Origin: Daphnia pulex
Taxonomy: Eukaryota > Arthropoda > Branchiopoda > Diplostraca > Daphniidae
Direction of reading: 5' to 3'
Assembly: GCF_021134715.1 (NCBI RefSeq)
Contig: NC_060020.1
Span: 2,728,001 to 2,792,000 of the forward strand
Length of the DNA stretch: 64,000 bases
The notes beneath the pieces were generated by a model. It saw only the letters and a program-made list of their open reading frames with translations. It was not told the origin of the DNA and made no database searches. Positions 36,301-49,900 of the stretch are shown piece by piece (positions within the stretch are counted from its first letter, which is position 1; every line of letters starts with the position of its first letter). A program made the translations under genes and the position numbers.

Positions 36301-39300
36301 TGCTCAACAATAACCAAAAGAGAGGGTGATAAAACAACAGTCAGGATAAAATGAAAACTCGAATAGAATACCAATTCGTTTCGGTGAAATCCGAGCGGAC
36401 GTCGTTGTAAGACTCTCGTACACTCTGCCGATCGATGTGCGTCTCCAGCGTCTGATCAAACATAAAAAGAAAAAGAAACCATCAGTTGCAGTCGGGTTAT
36501 GACAACGGAGGGGGTTAAAAAACAACAACAACAAAACAACAATCAACTCAGCACGTGACACTGATAGCGATAGGTTGACGAGGAAACTATGCCACCAACC
36601 AACCAGCCATCCTCTCAAAGTGTAAACGAGTATCGAGCGGCGCGCCGCTGATGGATGAACGACGAAACGAAACAATCAAATAACTGTGAAAGAAACAATT
36701 AAAACTCAATGCAATTGAGCGCGATTCGGTCTGAGTTGGGCCGATGGAACGCGACGCAGATAAAACAAAAAACAAAAAAAAAGCCACCGCGTGTGGCACG
36801 TGAATAACCGTGGCGAAATGAACGACGCAGCGGACGGAACCAGATCTGAAATGAGAATTTGAGACCGAAAACGACACGACATGAGACACACACAATGAAT
36901 GTGGAATGAAAATTCACACGACTGGTCGACCCGGTCGTCTTCAAAATTGATTACAACGAGGTTCCGTTTCTTTCTGGTTCTTTCGAAAAGAAATAAGCTG
37001 AGGGAAATTGGAAAATTCCTGGTTGGTTATTTGCTACAAAAAAAAAAGGGAGCAGGTTGATGTTGGCCGTTGGTATCGTGAGTGAAAACTCACGGTCCGG
37101 AATCGATAGAAAAAGAAACACGAAATCAGCCAGAAACACAAAACAATAACGGCGAGAGACAAGAGCAGAACAGAAAGAGCTAACGACATTTTGTTACTAA
37201 ACGCATATGGCACGGATGGAAAGAGTGGCTCGTAAAAATAACACGACATTTGGTGAATAGTTGCAATTCGCCATATCCCGGCTGTTTTTCGGGAACCCCG
37301 AGGGACACAACAGTACATACACTCCACTACATACCAGCAGGTTTCAAGTGCGCAAAAACTTTAAAAAAAGAGAGCCCCGTGAATATGACTCTGCGGTTAC
37401 GGTCACGCAAGCTGGTGAATAACTCAACTCGACTGTAAAGCACTACTATTCAAAGAAGAAGAAAAAAGGAAAAAAATAATAATCAGAATCATAAAAAACC
37501 AAACCAAAATGGCAGACATGGATGGAAAAAAAATCTTTACTCCCGTTCACCTCAGTCATGAATCACACAAAAATTGACACCAGAGGGAGGCCGCCTTGTG
37601 AACAAAAAAATAGGCATCATCACATATGTACCAGCATAGTGCACGTAACGTAACAAGGTCGGCCATTGCGACGCCCTTGGCACGGAGCCGTTATATAAAG
37701 CCAGACACATTATTCTCCTTCCCGCTTCCTCCCTCCCACCTTGAACAAGAAAGAAAAAGAATCCCAGGTGTGCGTCTGTCTCCAATTAAATGTCTCTCCA
37801 CCTCTTCTCCAGTCCCCCGAAATCATTCAAAGTTAAATAAATTCACAACAAATGGACCATGCAGAGCGCGGCCAACGACTTGGCGATTTAAGAAAAACGG
37901 CACGTACGGACGATTGGTTCGAAAATATAAAATAAAAAATAAAAAAAATAGAACTCAGTTACCTTGTTGCGAAGACTGACTCGGCTGTTATTTTCTCTGC
38001 TGAACATGGCGGGCAAACGCAATCGAGTGTGTGCTATGCGCAACGCGGATATTCTCTCTCTCTCTTTACGGACGGGCAGAGCACGCAACGACACACTGGC
38101 CACGTACAGAGCAGCAGCAGCACACTCGAGACACTGCTGTATCTCTCCCCCTTTTTTTCCCGTCAACGCTCAAAGATAATCAAAAAAGAACGGAGACTCA
38201 AAGACGCTGAATTCACGACGGTCGATCGGAATGGCGACCGTTACGGTCAAGATCGAAAGAGAACGAGGGACTCGAGAGGACAGCGTCGATAGATTCGAGA
38301 GAACTGCAATCGAGTGCAGAGTGATGAGAGCGTAAAGCCAACACGCCAAACTCGTTCCGTGGTCTCGGGAATGTGCCACTCGTAGAGACGAGAGAAAGAA
38401 GAAGAAACAAAAAAATTCAAACGCTGGTACGGTCTACTACTGGAGTAGTAGTTCTCTTTTGGCTCTGACGATTTTCCGTCTTCTCTTTCCTGTTTTTATC
38501 GACAAAATGAAATAACCTCTGCTGGTTCTCTCTCTAGTCTCTACCACATCCTTTGACGAGCTCTCCGGTACTAGTGCAGACACGCAAGCTCGCAGTGGGA
38601 AAGGCAACGACTGATGAAACGCCACGCTGTGGTCATACATCCAAATCAACCCCACCCCAAATCGCCACCATTTTTCTTTTTCTTTTGGATTTTCCTTTCA
38701 TCCTTTTATTATTTTAAATACCGCCCCTCTCAGTCTCTCATTGTTGCCTTTTACACATCTCACGCGATCGGGATTCGGTTCGTTCCTCATTTGTTTTTAT
38801 TTATTTTCCCCCCTTTCCTTCTTTTTTTGAATGCTGCTGCCTCCCGTTTCCGCTCGTCTTTCAAAATCAGGAAACCCGAGTTCTCATTTTGCATGACTTG
38901 TTTGTTGTTCGTCATCTCATTAATTCTCCATGGCAGTTCCTGTTCAACTAAATGCGGTTTTTTCTTTCTCTCTTTCTTTCTCTTTTGTTCGGATAATTAT
39001 CATCATTTATTAGCAGCACAATAAAACAGTTTCCAGCTCTCAAAAATGAGACAAATGATGTGGAAAGTAGGGCACAGCCTCAATTTCGGGCCTACGCATC
39101 GCATGGCATCGTCGCTATCGCGTTACGCCAGTTCGCTAAATTAATCAATGTTTATCACAACTGGGCTGTTGGGATTTCAGGATCGCATATCGAACAAATG
39201 TCAGAATATAACTCTGTAAGTATAGTACAGCGCAGGCTTCTAATTTAATTGCAACGCGAAACTAGCGATTATGTCACAAAAGGGATGCACTAACTGACAG

Positions 39301-39482
39301 CCAACGGACGATACGTAACGACGTAATGTCTTTTGTCATTACTATCAATGATCCGACATTCTAATCAGAGAAATTCGAGTTGAACAGAATAATAATAAAA
39401 ATAAAACCAAAGAATCAAATGTAAGGAATGAATGAACTCTTACCAGGTAGGAAGGGAGAACGTTGTTGGCGACTGAAGTCAT
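33388..39482 (-). CDS. COTL1: Coactosin-like protein (ADF-H domain actin binder)
   Basis: Four common exons: 36372-36451, 34102-34219, 33830-33952, 33388-33504 (438 nt, phase 0 start, TGA). They encode a complete ADF-homology domain: THIDRQSVRESYNDVRSDF, AVFQFEGNQICSKA, DDERAFGFVRIQ, SGDEMSKRTKFLFVTWLGPN, ALVKEII, and the family's C-terminal KAGGANYG. Coactosin binds F-actin in the cytosol and opposes capping. Two upstream exons both end in phase 0 at GT donors: 39444-39482 (MTSVANNVLPSYL, 158 residues in total) and 37963-38007 (MFSRENNSRVSLRNK, 160 residues). A third start, ATG at 36461-36463, extends the common exon by MFDQ (149 residues). Which starts are used cannot be told from sequence. 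Introns are long (up to 3 kb) compared with the other genes here. Confidence 0.9.
34220..36371 (-). other. Large intron of the coactosin-like gene
   Basis: About 2.15 kb between the second and third common blocks. It holds ATA and AT-rich microsatellites near 34990-35010 and no nested gene that I can support. Confidence 0.6.
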
Positions 39483-40656
39483 TGTAGTTTGCTGATCGAT
39501 TTCGAGAAATAGGAAAACTTTGACTGGACGAAATAATGTGATGGACGGAGAGACTTCTTCCAAGTTGTTTTGAATGTTCCAGCGGGCCTTGGTGTATACT
39601 GCGGTAGAAGACAAGGTGGTGTTCCAGTGTATAACTGCTGTGCCTGAGCGTCTGAAACTAACTGAAGCCTTGGCTCTTTTTCTCTTGCCGGTTTCGACTC
39701 TGTCAGTCCAGTTCCCAATCTCAATGTTCGTGGGATACGCCAAGTGCCGACCAGAAATCTGTTGGTTTTTTCTTTGTATTATTATTTTTCCTTTTTTCAT
39801 TCGCCCAGTCGCCAGTGTCCGTTCTGCTCCGGGGAGAGAATGGAATGTATCATCCCCCCCTCTCTTTGGTTCGTTTCCTCCTTTCTTTCGTTCGTTCGGT
39901 TAGGTTATTCGTGCTGTAGCTCCAGACTGCTTCATTTTCTTTCTTAGTCGCCCGTTCTGCCTTATTTCAGCTCAATGCTCAAGTCTCTCTCGGTCGGAGG
40001 GTAGATGACATTGGACGGACGCAGAGAGCACAAATCGCGGGCCATCTGTTGCTTCGAGGCACGCAATCCGCTTGTCTTCTCAACGTGTACAGCAGTTTGT
40101 CCGGTTACAGTTTTTTGTCTGGGAAAGAGAAAGAAAAAAAAGAAAAAAACAATCAATTCTTGATTTTCTCGCTTCGCTTGTATCCGATTCACATAATATG
40201 GTCTAGCTATTTTGTTTGATTTATTTCACTCTGATATTTTGAATGAGATATTCAGGTTTTCGTCGAGTTGATCTAATGATCTCTCTCCAGAGTTGGATAT
40301 GTGGCATAGCGTTGAATTCATGCGCTGGCGGCTATATAGCGCTCGGCGATCACGATCAAAACTTGGAAGACGAAAACACACGCTCAGATGGTCCTCGTGA
40401 TGATGAAAGATCCGGCGTGATTTAACCACTAACGAGGCGAAAACACCACGACTCATGGCCAACAGCTAGAGCGTCTCAAGTTCCTTCATTCCTTAGATGA
40501 TAAAAAGCAGCAGCAAATGATTTTACAAGGACGTTGTGAGCCTATGGCCATGCGAAGTTTTTCGGGCGACGACTAGGATTTTTTTCATTACATGCGCAGG
40601 CCTATGGATGCCAACTGTGGATGCCATCAGGCATCAATCACCGGTTGCGACAATGA

Positions 40657-40955
40657 TCAATTGAATTTCGCTGTGTGACACGCCGGATCGATGGCATTCC
40701 TGAATGTTTTATTGCCGTTCCGATCCTTGATCTCCTGCCCACTGGCAAACACATCGACAGTGGGGCCGACGAGCGGAAACTCATCGGAGATCTTTGCACA
40801 GTTGCGGTGATTGCCCTCCGACACGTAACTCTCTCACGGCCGCCCAATTCCTTTTGGCAAAGAAAAACACAAGAACTCGGCAGCAAGAGCGACCGAATTT
40901 TCTTCATCTTCTTCCACGACAATCGTTAGATCTCCCCATGCGTTTCGGTCGCCCC
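40657..40955 (-). other. Open frame interrupted by one TGA; unrecognised coding-like segment
   Basis: After a CAG at 40956-40958, one minus-strand frame reads GDRNAWGDLTIVVEEDEENS, then VALAAEFLCFSLPKGIGRP, a TGA at 40834-40836, then ESYVSEGNHRNCAKISDEFP and on to VFASGQEIKDRNGNKTFRNA, IDPACHTAKFN and a final TGA at 40657. Both halves look protein-like and share one frame. The first half may instead end at a donor GCC|GTGAGA that overlaps the TGA. It could be a gene relic, an exon plus intron, or a recoded stop. No family is recognised and no clear SECIS hairpin was seen in the next 150 bases. Confidence 0.3.
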
Positions 40956-43900
40956 CTGCTTACGTGATTTGTCCTTGGCCGAAACGAGGGCTAAGAGATT
41001 TAGGGATAATTTTTCTCTCGTCTGTCTGCAAGGTGTTTGAGCGGTTTCACGGAGCAAATAATCAGAGAACGAGAGAGTACAGCAGAAGTGTAGCAGAGAA
41101 TTTTGGAAAAAAAGAAAAGAAAGAGGTTCTCCATAAAAGCTGGCGTGGGGTAGATTGGTGGTGGGGTTTTTTCTCCATCTCGTAAATTCATCTCACGCAT
41201 AGCGGTTGATTCGCCTAGCTTCTTCGTTTTCTTTTTCTTTTATTCTGCTGCCAGCAATCCGCCAACGGCCCAGTATGGTCTGCTATTCTATGATATATTA
41301 TCATCGTGGTAGCGGCTAAAATGTCAGGCTCCATCGAACATGGAGACGTCGGTGGTCCACAACGGCGGTCCTATACCTACTGTCCTCCCCCCGATCCCTT
41401 TTTTTTTTCTTTTGATCTTATTTTGTTTCTTTCTTCTTAACAACTCGTCCCTTTGCGATCGTTTCAAATGTAGCCCATAGACATTTAACGGCATCGTGAC
41501 TCGACATTTACCGTCCAACAATGGCGGTAAGTTTGACTATTATTGACTGGAGCAGCACAGAACGCGCGGACCAATCAATAGAATGACCCAGCAGAGACCG
41601 ACGTGGGCACCCACATTACACATAGACGTGTTTTCCCCCCTTTTTTTCTTGTATTTTCACGGCGCATAGGAGCAACCACAACACGCACAGATAACCCACT
41701 CACACACACGAAAAAATAAAATTGGTAGAAATGAAAACAAGAGAGCTGGCAGTGGTTAGCTACATGGACACACGTCTAGATATACGTATATATTTTAATG
41801 GTAGAATAAGAAAACTTGTTCTTCTTCTCACGGACGAATTTTTTGCCATCGTCCTATTACCTCCGATCCACTCCACTTTTGCAGCAACCAAAGGAACAAG
41901 ATGCGCGCGTCCTCTTTTTTCTCTTTTTTTGGGGGGTGCATCACGCGTCTGTAATACATTTATATGTACATGTAATTCCCTGAGCCAAAGTTCCGGGGCT
42001 TCTCCGACATCCATTGGATAGGACGGAGGATGGCCTCTGTCTGTCTGGCTGCTGCTGCTATGCAATTTTCCGGTCGATGCCTTGGATCGCTTTCGAGAGC
42101 TGATTGCTGCTGCTCCCCCTTCATTTTTTATTGCATTGAAGATATCCTGCTCTGGGATAGGGGTCACCTATACAGCACACAAGTCTCTCTCTACTTAAGA
42201 CTTGTACCCGGAACTCAAAGAACGCACTATACGGCTGCTGATGTGATCCTCAGCACAGAATCAACCGAAAAAAGAAAAAGGGTAATACTACTAGCGGTAC
42301 TTTATCTTTCTTGACCGGTTCGAAAGGCGATCAAAGACTTAAAAAAAGACCCGCTCTCCGTAAATACCCGTGAAATTTTAGATAATTAAATATGTACTAC
42401 TATCTGCTGGAGGGGTTTATCTAAAACGTCGTTACGGGGGAGAATTAAATATTTCAAGAAAAAAACCAAGAGAGAAACAGACAACATGGATAACGGACTC
42501 GAAAACTCACTTTGGTTCAAATATCTTATTTATCTTCGTGATGGAGTAGCAACAACGATGAGAGATTTAGTTGGACCAAGTCTCTGAAGACTTGGCATTT
42601 TGCGGGGCGGTGGCGGCGGCTAATACCTCATCAATTGGTGAGGATGCCGCTCCATTGTATAAGAACTTCAATATTCTCCATCTTAATCTCCGCCTGCAGT
42701 TCGTATCAATCTTTGATGGGTACCAAAAAAAAAACGGGGACCGAGAGCTGAGAACGAAACATATAGAGATATGAAGAATTTCCTATTTTCGATGTGATTA
42801 ATTAAAAGATAACGAAAAAAAAAAAATTGGGAGAAATGCGAGAGAACGAGAGAGAGAGTTACTCTTCTTTTGACGGTTGATGGGGTGTTCATCTTACATC
42901 TCCCGCGGGATGTCGTATAGTTTTCCCGGATCCCAATGATGGATGATGGATGTTACAGCATTAGTCTGCTGGTCTTGACGTCGACAGAATACGAGATGGA
43001 CATATAAAATGGGGCGGAGAGGGAAGAACCGCATGGATTCCCGGAAGCACTACCTATAGCGACTTCATCTTTCGTCGGCTATAAAGAGCATTAATGGCGG
43101 TGGAAAGCGCTCCTACCCGCTCAACGTCATCGTGAGCGTATATACAATCGATGGAGAGACTAGCTAGAGATGCATACACTGTTATATAAGTACATCTATG
43201 GTCTCTCCCATGTAGGGGATGGATTGGAAAACGTAGGTAGAGAGAGAGCAATATGAATCGTACAGATTCGTTAAGGATAAAAGCAGCGCACAATAGAACC
43301 GGCAAGGCTCTCCTCATACGTCATAGCAAAGATGAATTTCATAGGAAGCAATATGGAAAGTTGAATAATTGACATCCAGTCCATTATCAAATTTGTAGCG
43401 ATTGGTGTCTCTACATAGCCGCCAAGTAACAGCAGAACAAATTGCTCTGGGCTTTTTAGACGACCCGACAGGACAACAAGAGAGAGAAAAAAGAGCGTAA
43501 AAATCGTGGGCCCAGAAAAAGTCGTTTATCAGGGTGACGTGTCCGGCAGCTGTTGGCCGAGCTCTCCTTCCGTTTTCTTTTTAGTGTGTGCACACAGCCA
43601 CAATTGCGTCGTGTAGGCTGGATAGCCGTACAGCTCTATAGCTGTACGGCAATATCACATCCACTCCACTCTTGTGGACGAGTTGTGCGCAGCACGTTCA
43701 TATAAAATTCGTCGAGCGACGGCCAAAGCCCATCTATACAGCTTCGCACTTGCCACCGCATCGATTGGCACACCACACAAGCAAGAGTCTCTCCTGTAAC
43801 CCCATTGGGAAATGAAGAGGAAGAAGAAAAAAGATATTCAGGTCCCCCCTTTTTTCTTTGCGGAAAGACCCCTTTGCCCTTCTATTATATTCCCTTCATC

Positions 43901-46900
43901 AGTCCGTGTATAATATCTCTGTAACATACAATCAGACTGGCCACCGAGTCCACCCAGTTTTTGTTTTGTTTCCAGTCGGCTGTATCGGATGACTGGAATC
44001 TATAACAAGACTCGTCGTCTGTTTCTATAAATTGTCTTCCATGCACATATTTAGCCATCCAAGGCGTTGCCCGGCGCTACTCATTCTTCTTTTGGCCATT
44101 GACGGTCTTCCATTTTCTGCGAATTGTGTGTGTGGGCTATACACAAGACAGGACTCTCATGTTCCGGTGTATTCAATCAAGATTGTTGTTGTTTTCAGCG
44201 CCCCCTGAATGGCAGACTGCGTAGTTTTGTCGTGATCGCCCGGCTCTCGTGTATATAGCTTTCCCCATGGGGCTGGGAATCACGCAGCCTATGGAAACAA
44301 CCAAAAAAAAAAAACTTGGTGCCGAAGAATGTTTGAACGGCGTCCGTTTTTCACCACGGTTCGCCATGACAACATTTCTTCCGTCAGAATATGAGACATT
44401 GCCGGCGTCGACATCCAATCTCATCGTGTCAGCTCCGCCGAGCTCCGCCAGGCGTGTGTGCACTGTGTGCTGCCTTGAATTAACCTAATCATTTTATTCC
44501 GTGGAAATCAACAAAGTGAACCAGAAAACAGCCGGGGAAAAGCGGGAACAAAACGCTGAATCGAGAAGAAAAGGAAAAAAAAAAAAAGACAGCGAGCAGC
44601 TCTCCGTTCTTTTGAGCTTTTTCCAGTTGAATTGACATTGCCTTCAGCAGACCCCCCCACCGCTTTTTTATTTCCTCTTCCGCTTTCCCGAGTCGGAAAC
44701 GAACATATCCTTCAATGTTTAACAGAGGAACATCACAACATTGTGATGAAATTCAACTGCGGTATTTCACTAAACAGATTTTGAACTTGGCGCGGTGTCA
44801 GCGAGTCCAATCCTCCCCTAGCAGACGATGACAAGCATTCATCGCGCTCAAATGCCATACAGTCAAACATATTCCTGCGGTGCACATCTACATGCACGAA
44901 GTAAAAAAACTAAGTAGAGTGAATTCTCTGTTGGGTTAATTCAATTTCATCGATAAGTAGTATAACGACAGCGAGCGGTAAAGAATCAAGAACCGAAGAG
45001 CTGCTGTATATTCACAGAGAACCCGGAATTGCATAAAGGGACTTGATTCACAAACGGCTTGTACTATAGGGCTCGCGAAAGAATCGATAACAACTGCCAC
45101 ACACACTCACAGAGGTATATAGAAGCAAGCGGGTTCCTGGGGAGCTGTTTTCTAAACTCCTCCAGCCGTTTCCTGGATACTTAGACCTATGCTACTTCGC
45201 ATAATACCTCTCTAGCTTGTGTGCATATTTAAATACAATGGGGGAAAAGAATCACCAGGCCTGCGACATAATATAATAGGCTAGGAACATTGTCGACGAT
45301 AAGGACTTGCTGTTGTATCGGGATTGAATCGGAAATGCATATAGAGTCATTGCTGTCGCCAAGATGATTCCGGCTCTCGCTTATAGACTTATATTTACTA
45401 CGGCGCGCATCCAATAATGCCCGTAATGCTACATGTATTCAGCGTTACTTCGTTATTGCGCAGCATAGACCAGCTGCAATGCAGCTCGCAGGGTCGTCTA
45501 TACAAGCGACAACCGAATTCACGACGTGAGCCGCTCCGTTGCGTAATAATTGTCGTTACGATATATTTTTTTTTTTCGTCTCGCGTGTCTGAGGCTCGTT
45601 ACATAGCCTACGACATCTTGGCGTGTTTCAGGTTTTCTAGATAAGAGAGAGAAAAAACATTTCATGATTTAGAACGCCATTCCCGTTCTGTTGCGAATAT
45701 TTTTTCAGGACTTTTTAGGAACCCATTTCAAAACTTGCAGCAGCAGCTTATGTTTTTATAGGAAACTCTTTTATTTTCCTTTCACTTTTGATATGTTCCG
45801 GTCCAAAAGTCCGTGTTGTCAACTCTCCAATAAATAGGAGGAAAACGGACGTTGGCGTTTTCTTTTCCCTTTTTCTTTCCCATTTCCTAGCTAGGCAAGT
45901 TCAACAAACAAACAAAGCAACCGATCAATCGATCCCGGTATAGTTTCTGACCGCTGCTAATGTCTCTTTGATCTTGTTCCTTCCTGGCTGTGCTGGGCCC
46001 TATACTTTGTGTCTCCATCCGGCACTTTCGCCCACTCGTTTATCCATAGTACAGACGGGCTAGATAGATATACGGGCCACTTGACTTCCATTCTACAGTG
46101 CATTACATATCAATGTAATACCGTGGGCTCTCTATAAGCCTTTTATATATATATTTATACCCTGCAATCTTCCATACATACACCTCTCTATAGGAGTCGG
46201 TTGTAATGGGATACACGGCACGTGCCGAACTGTTCTATTAACGTCGACCGCGAGCTAGAAGAGGTTCAAAAGAAGAAAACTGGGCGTCGAAGCCATTTAC
46301 AATTCCAAATAAAAATATCGACTTCTCTCTCGACTGCCGCTCCTTCTGCGATGCGTCTACACAATACGCCATGAATAATTCACTTTTATTTTCCCCTGAA
46401 CCCCCTAGTATATTCAATCCAGCCGCTGTATCCACACACAGCACAGGGTTTTGTATTGAAAACGTCTCCGTCGTCAAACAACTCTTTAGAGGCCATGAAT
46501 TGGAGGCCTTCAGAAGACTGCAGTTTGCGCCAGCAGCAAAAGACCAGCGGCAGCTTAGCTTATAACGCGACCGTGAGATGTGTTTAAGTACTGTTAACGT
46601 TGTAACATCAACTACATTTTGTCTACGTACGGTACATCAAGTACACCGTTTTTTTCTTCTTTTGCGTTCGAAGGTTTAACTCTGATAATGTTGCCCGAAC
46701 TGAAGCGAATCGAATCGAGAAAAATGTTCATAACTGTGGCCAAAAGGGCAAGGCTTTGAACCCTGTCGTCTGGCATTGATTGAGCAAACACAATTTTAGT
46801 TTTCCTTCGTCAATAGCTATTTCTTTTTTTACGATCCTTTTTTTTTAAATATCGTCAAGTCCAGTTTTATGAGGGTTCATGAGCAAACGCGTAATATTTC

Positions 46901-49900
46901 TTTTCTCTTTTGGTTCGCTACATTTTTTTGGGGCTACTTAAAAATAAATATTGCTGCGTGTCGACATGCACTCTGCTTTTACATGACAACCGTTATGTTA
47001 CACAGAATCATTCCCCCCCCCCCATTTATTCTTCGCTAGGGAAACAACAACAACAACAACAACAAAAAAACACTTTTCTGTTTCGCTCTCCATCTTTCAT
47101 TCTGGCGCCTTTGGTGATTCTTTTGGTGACGTTCAATCGTTTTCGCAACAGTTGCGCTCAACGAGCTCCCGGAGGTAAATGTACAAATCACTAGTACTCG
47201 GTCGGACAGAATTTTTTTCGTGCCGTTATTTAATATTTTTTTGTTCGGGAATAATAACCGCTCAGCCGTCGGAGGTGGATGGAGACGGTCGAGCGATGGA
47301 CCGCGGACGACCCCCCCCCCCCCATCGACAAGCTCTTGCGATTTTCGAACAAAACTCTTACAAAGGCCAAAAAACAAAAGAAGTTGACACGTTCAACAAT
47401 GCCTGTCATTCTTCCCGTGCAGAGAGGCTCTGCAATCGGTCTAAAATCACGCAATTTCTTTTCTACCTGCGCATTATTCAGCGGAAAGCGGATAACATCT
47501 AGAACGTGATTGATCGATTTGTGCGATATTATTGCTTCGAGTATCCCGATGATATTATTCCATGACCCCTCCCCCCTTCTGCTGTACAGAGGAAGTAGCA
47601 TACGGAAGTATAGACAAGAGACACTCTGAGAGGATGCCTAGATAGTATACACTAAGGTATATATTTATAGAGCCAGAAGATGAGACGACAGGAATTCCAA
47701 GAAAAAAGGAAATAGAGAGAGAGCGAGATTCAATATTAGATTGATCTAGTTTCCGATCGCCATAATATATCTCCTCGGATAAAACATCTGTTTTTTACGT
47801 AATATGTGTACAACGAAAAGTAGATTGGTATGTACTCAGGATGTTATTACAAAGTCATTTCCCGCTCGGCTCCTTTTAAAACAAGCGAGTAAACACGGAA
47901 TGGAGAAGAAGAATAAGAAAATCAAACAAAAATCGCAATCTTTTTTTTCCTATACTGCCAACATTATTACTTTTCGGAAGCGACAAGTCCCGCGTGACTC
48001 ATCGACATCCCTCCTCCCTCCCGCAATATCCGCGAGACATGTATTTAAATTTCGTTGATTTCAATGGTCTCTTGTTTAAAAAAAAAAAATCAAAATTATG
48101 TGCGGGAGTTTCTTATGTCAACTTCCCACAGGGTAACCAAGGGCACATCAACAACCCGAACGTCGCACAGCCATCACATAGAGCAGAACCATATAGCGCC
48201 AACAGCCGGGCCATTGGTTTTGTGCTGTAATCGACTGAGCAGCGACTGCCCTGGTCCGACATCTCGGCGTCCTTCCGTTTATGACTTCGCTTCTTCCCAC
48301 ACACGGCTGAGATAGTGATGATATTGACGTTACCATATATTAAAGTGTTATTATCCAATTGTTTAACGCTTGAGAAGAACGGCGCTGGCGGACGCCAGGC
48401 TACCCACTGCAATATATAGACAGACTGCGGAAAATGTGGCGTCGAGGTGAGATGGAGTCAAGCGAACCAGATGAGGATAATGGGAAACAATGGCGCCGGA
48501 AGTGTTTAATGGCCGTCGCTTTCCTCTCTCCATCACCCCATTCTACGTCCCGAAAAGTGCCGGTTCCCGCCTAGAGCCGAGGCAAGAATCTATCCTATCG
48601 CTGAAAAGTAATCGCCAAAAAAGGAAAAGAACAAAAATCTCAGCATTTCGCCGAGGAAAAAGCTCGGCGTGTTTTCCTTTTTTTTTTTGTTGCAGACGTG
48701 CAAAGACGTCACGCGGAAATTTCCGTCCTTCTCAGCCGCTTCCATTCATTTCCCTCTTGTTCTTCTTCTTCTTTTTTCGGTTCTCTATGACGACATCCCC
48801 TGGGTTCTTGTTTGTTCTGTCGGATATTTATCGCCGATCGAAATAGTGAAAATGAAACGAAATCTTAAATAAAGGATATAATAAAGAGTATTGGGGCTCG
48901 TTTCTGCTCTGCTGGGGCTTTTTCTCCCTTTCGGCAGGATTACAGCTCTTAATTGCAATGTGAGCTATATAATGCGAAAAAAAAAAATTCTTTTCATCTC
49001 CAACCCTAAGACTTTCATCCATTGGCAATGGATGGAATAAAATAAAAATAAAAAATACTTCCCCCGTTGATTCTCAAAACATTTCCCAGTTTACGTAAAC
49101 TCTTTTACTTTTTGTTTGTTTTTCTTTTTCTCTTTTATTTTCTAGTGCACTTCAAAAGTCATTCACCCGTGATGGGATGTGATACACACACTCTTCTGAG
49201 CTGATGGTTTTTCTTTCGCGTATTTTGTTTTCATTTTTTTTCTAGAGCCATCAGGTACAAAAAACATAACTTTCCGGATGATTTCGCACGATGTGGGAAT
49301 ATAGATTGGTGTCGATAACAGATCGCTGCCTGCGGTTCGCCCATATGTCAGCACGTTTCTTTTTATTTGTTTTCCCCTCCGCCACACGGTGCGCTCTTCT
49401 TGTCTGGCCTGCGTTGTTGTTGCTTGGCATCGGTCCTACTCCGCAGGATCTGCCCAAGTCAATAATTTCTTCTTCTTCTTCCGCTCTTCCTTTTCAACGA
49501 CACTTTTGTCGTTTTTTTGAAGGGAGTCAAGCGGAGCTCTACATGTAAGCCCTGATCCCACACACACAAATGGCCTCTCTTTTAGTCGGCGATCAATCGG
49601 AGCATATAATTCAAGATCTACCAAGAAAGACGCTGACACAGACTATATACACCCAGAGTGGCCTGTCGCTCTCTCTCTCTAAACCAAGGCCCTGCCATCC
49701 TGCCAATTTTCCTTCCCCTGCACACACAGTCTTTCGCGGTGTACACACACACATATTTATCGTATTAGACGTCGCTGCCGGCCTTCGACCACAGTTAATC
49801 AGTTTAGAGGCCGGCAAAGGGGGGAAAAAAAGAAAAAGTCAAGCAGACTTTCACCCGTCGACTTTGTCAATTTGCCCGTTCGGGTTCTGCGTTTGCCTTG

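Noticed and set aside
36951..37327. A hydrophobic minus-strand open frame starting MSLALSVLLLSLAVIVLCFW in the coactosin intron region
   Set aside because: It resembles a signal or membrane segment, but no downstream partner exon in phase was found and the rest is poly-F/Y from T-rich DNA.
40500..40650. Possible SECIS element after the TGA-interrupted frame
   Set aside because: An ATGA followed by A-rich sequence is present, but the paired NGAN and a stable stem are not.
41760..42167. A 135-residue minus-strand open frame with low-complexity Ser/Lys content
   Set aside because: No splice context, no domain, and composition like surrounding non-coding DNA.
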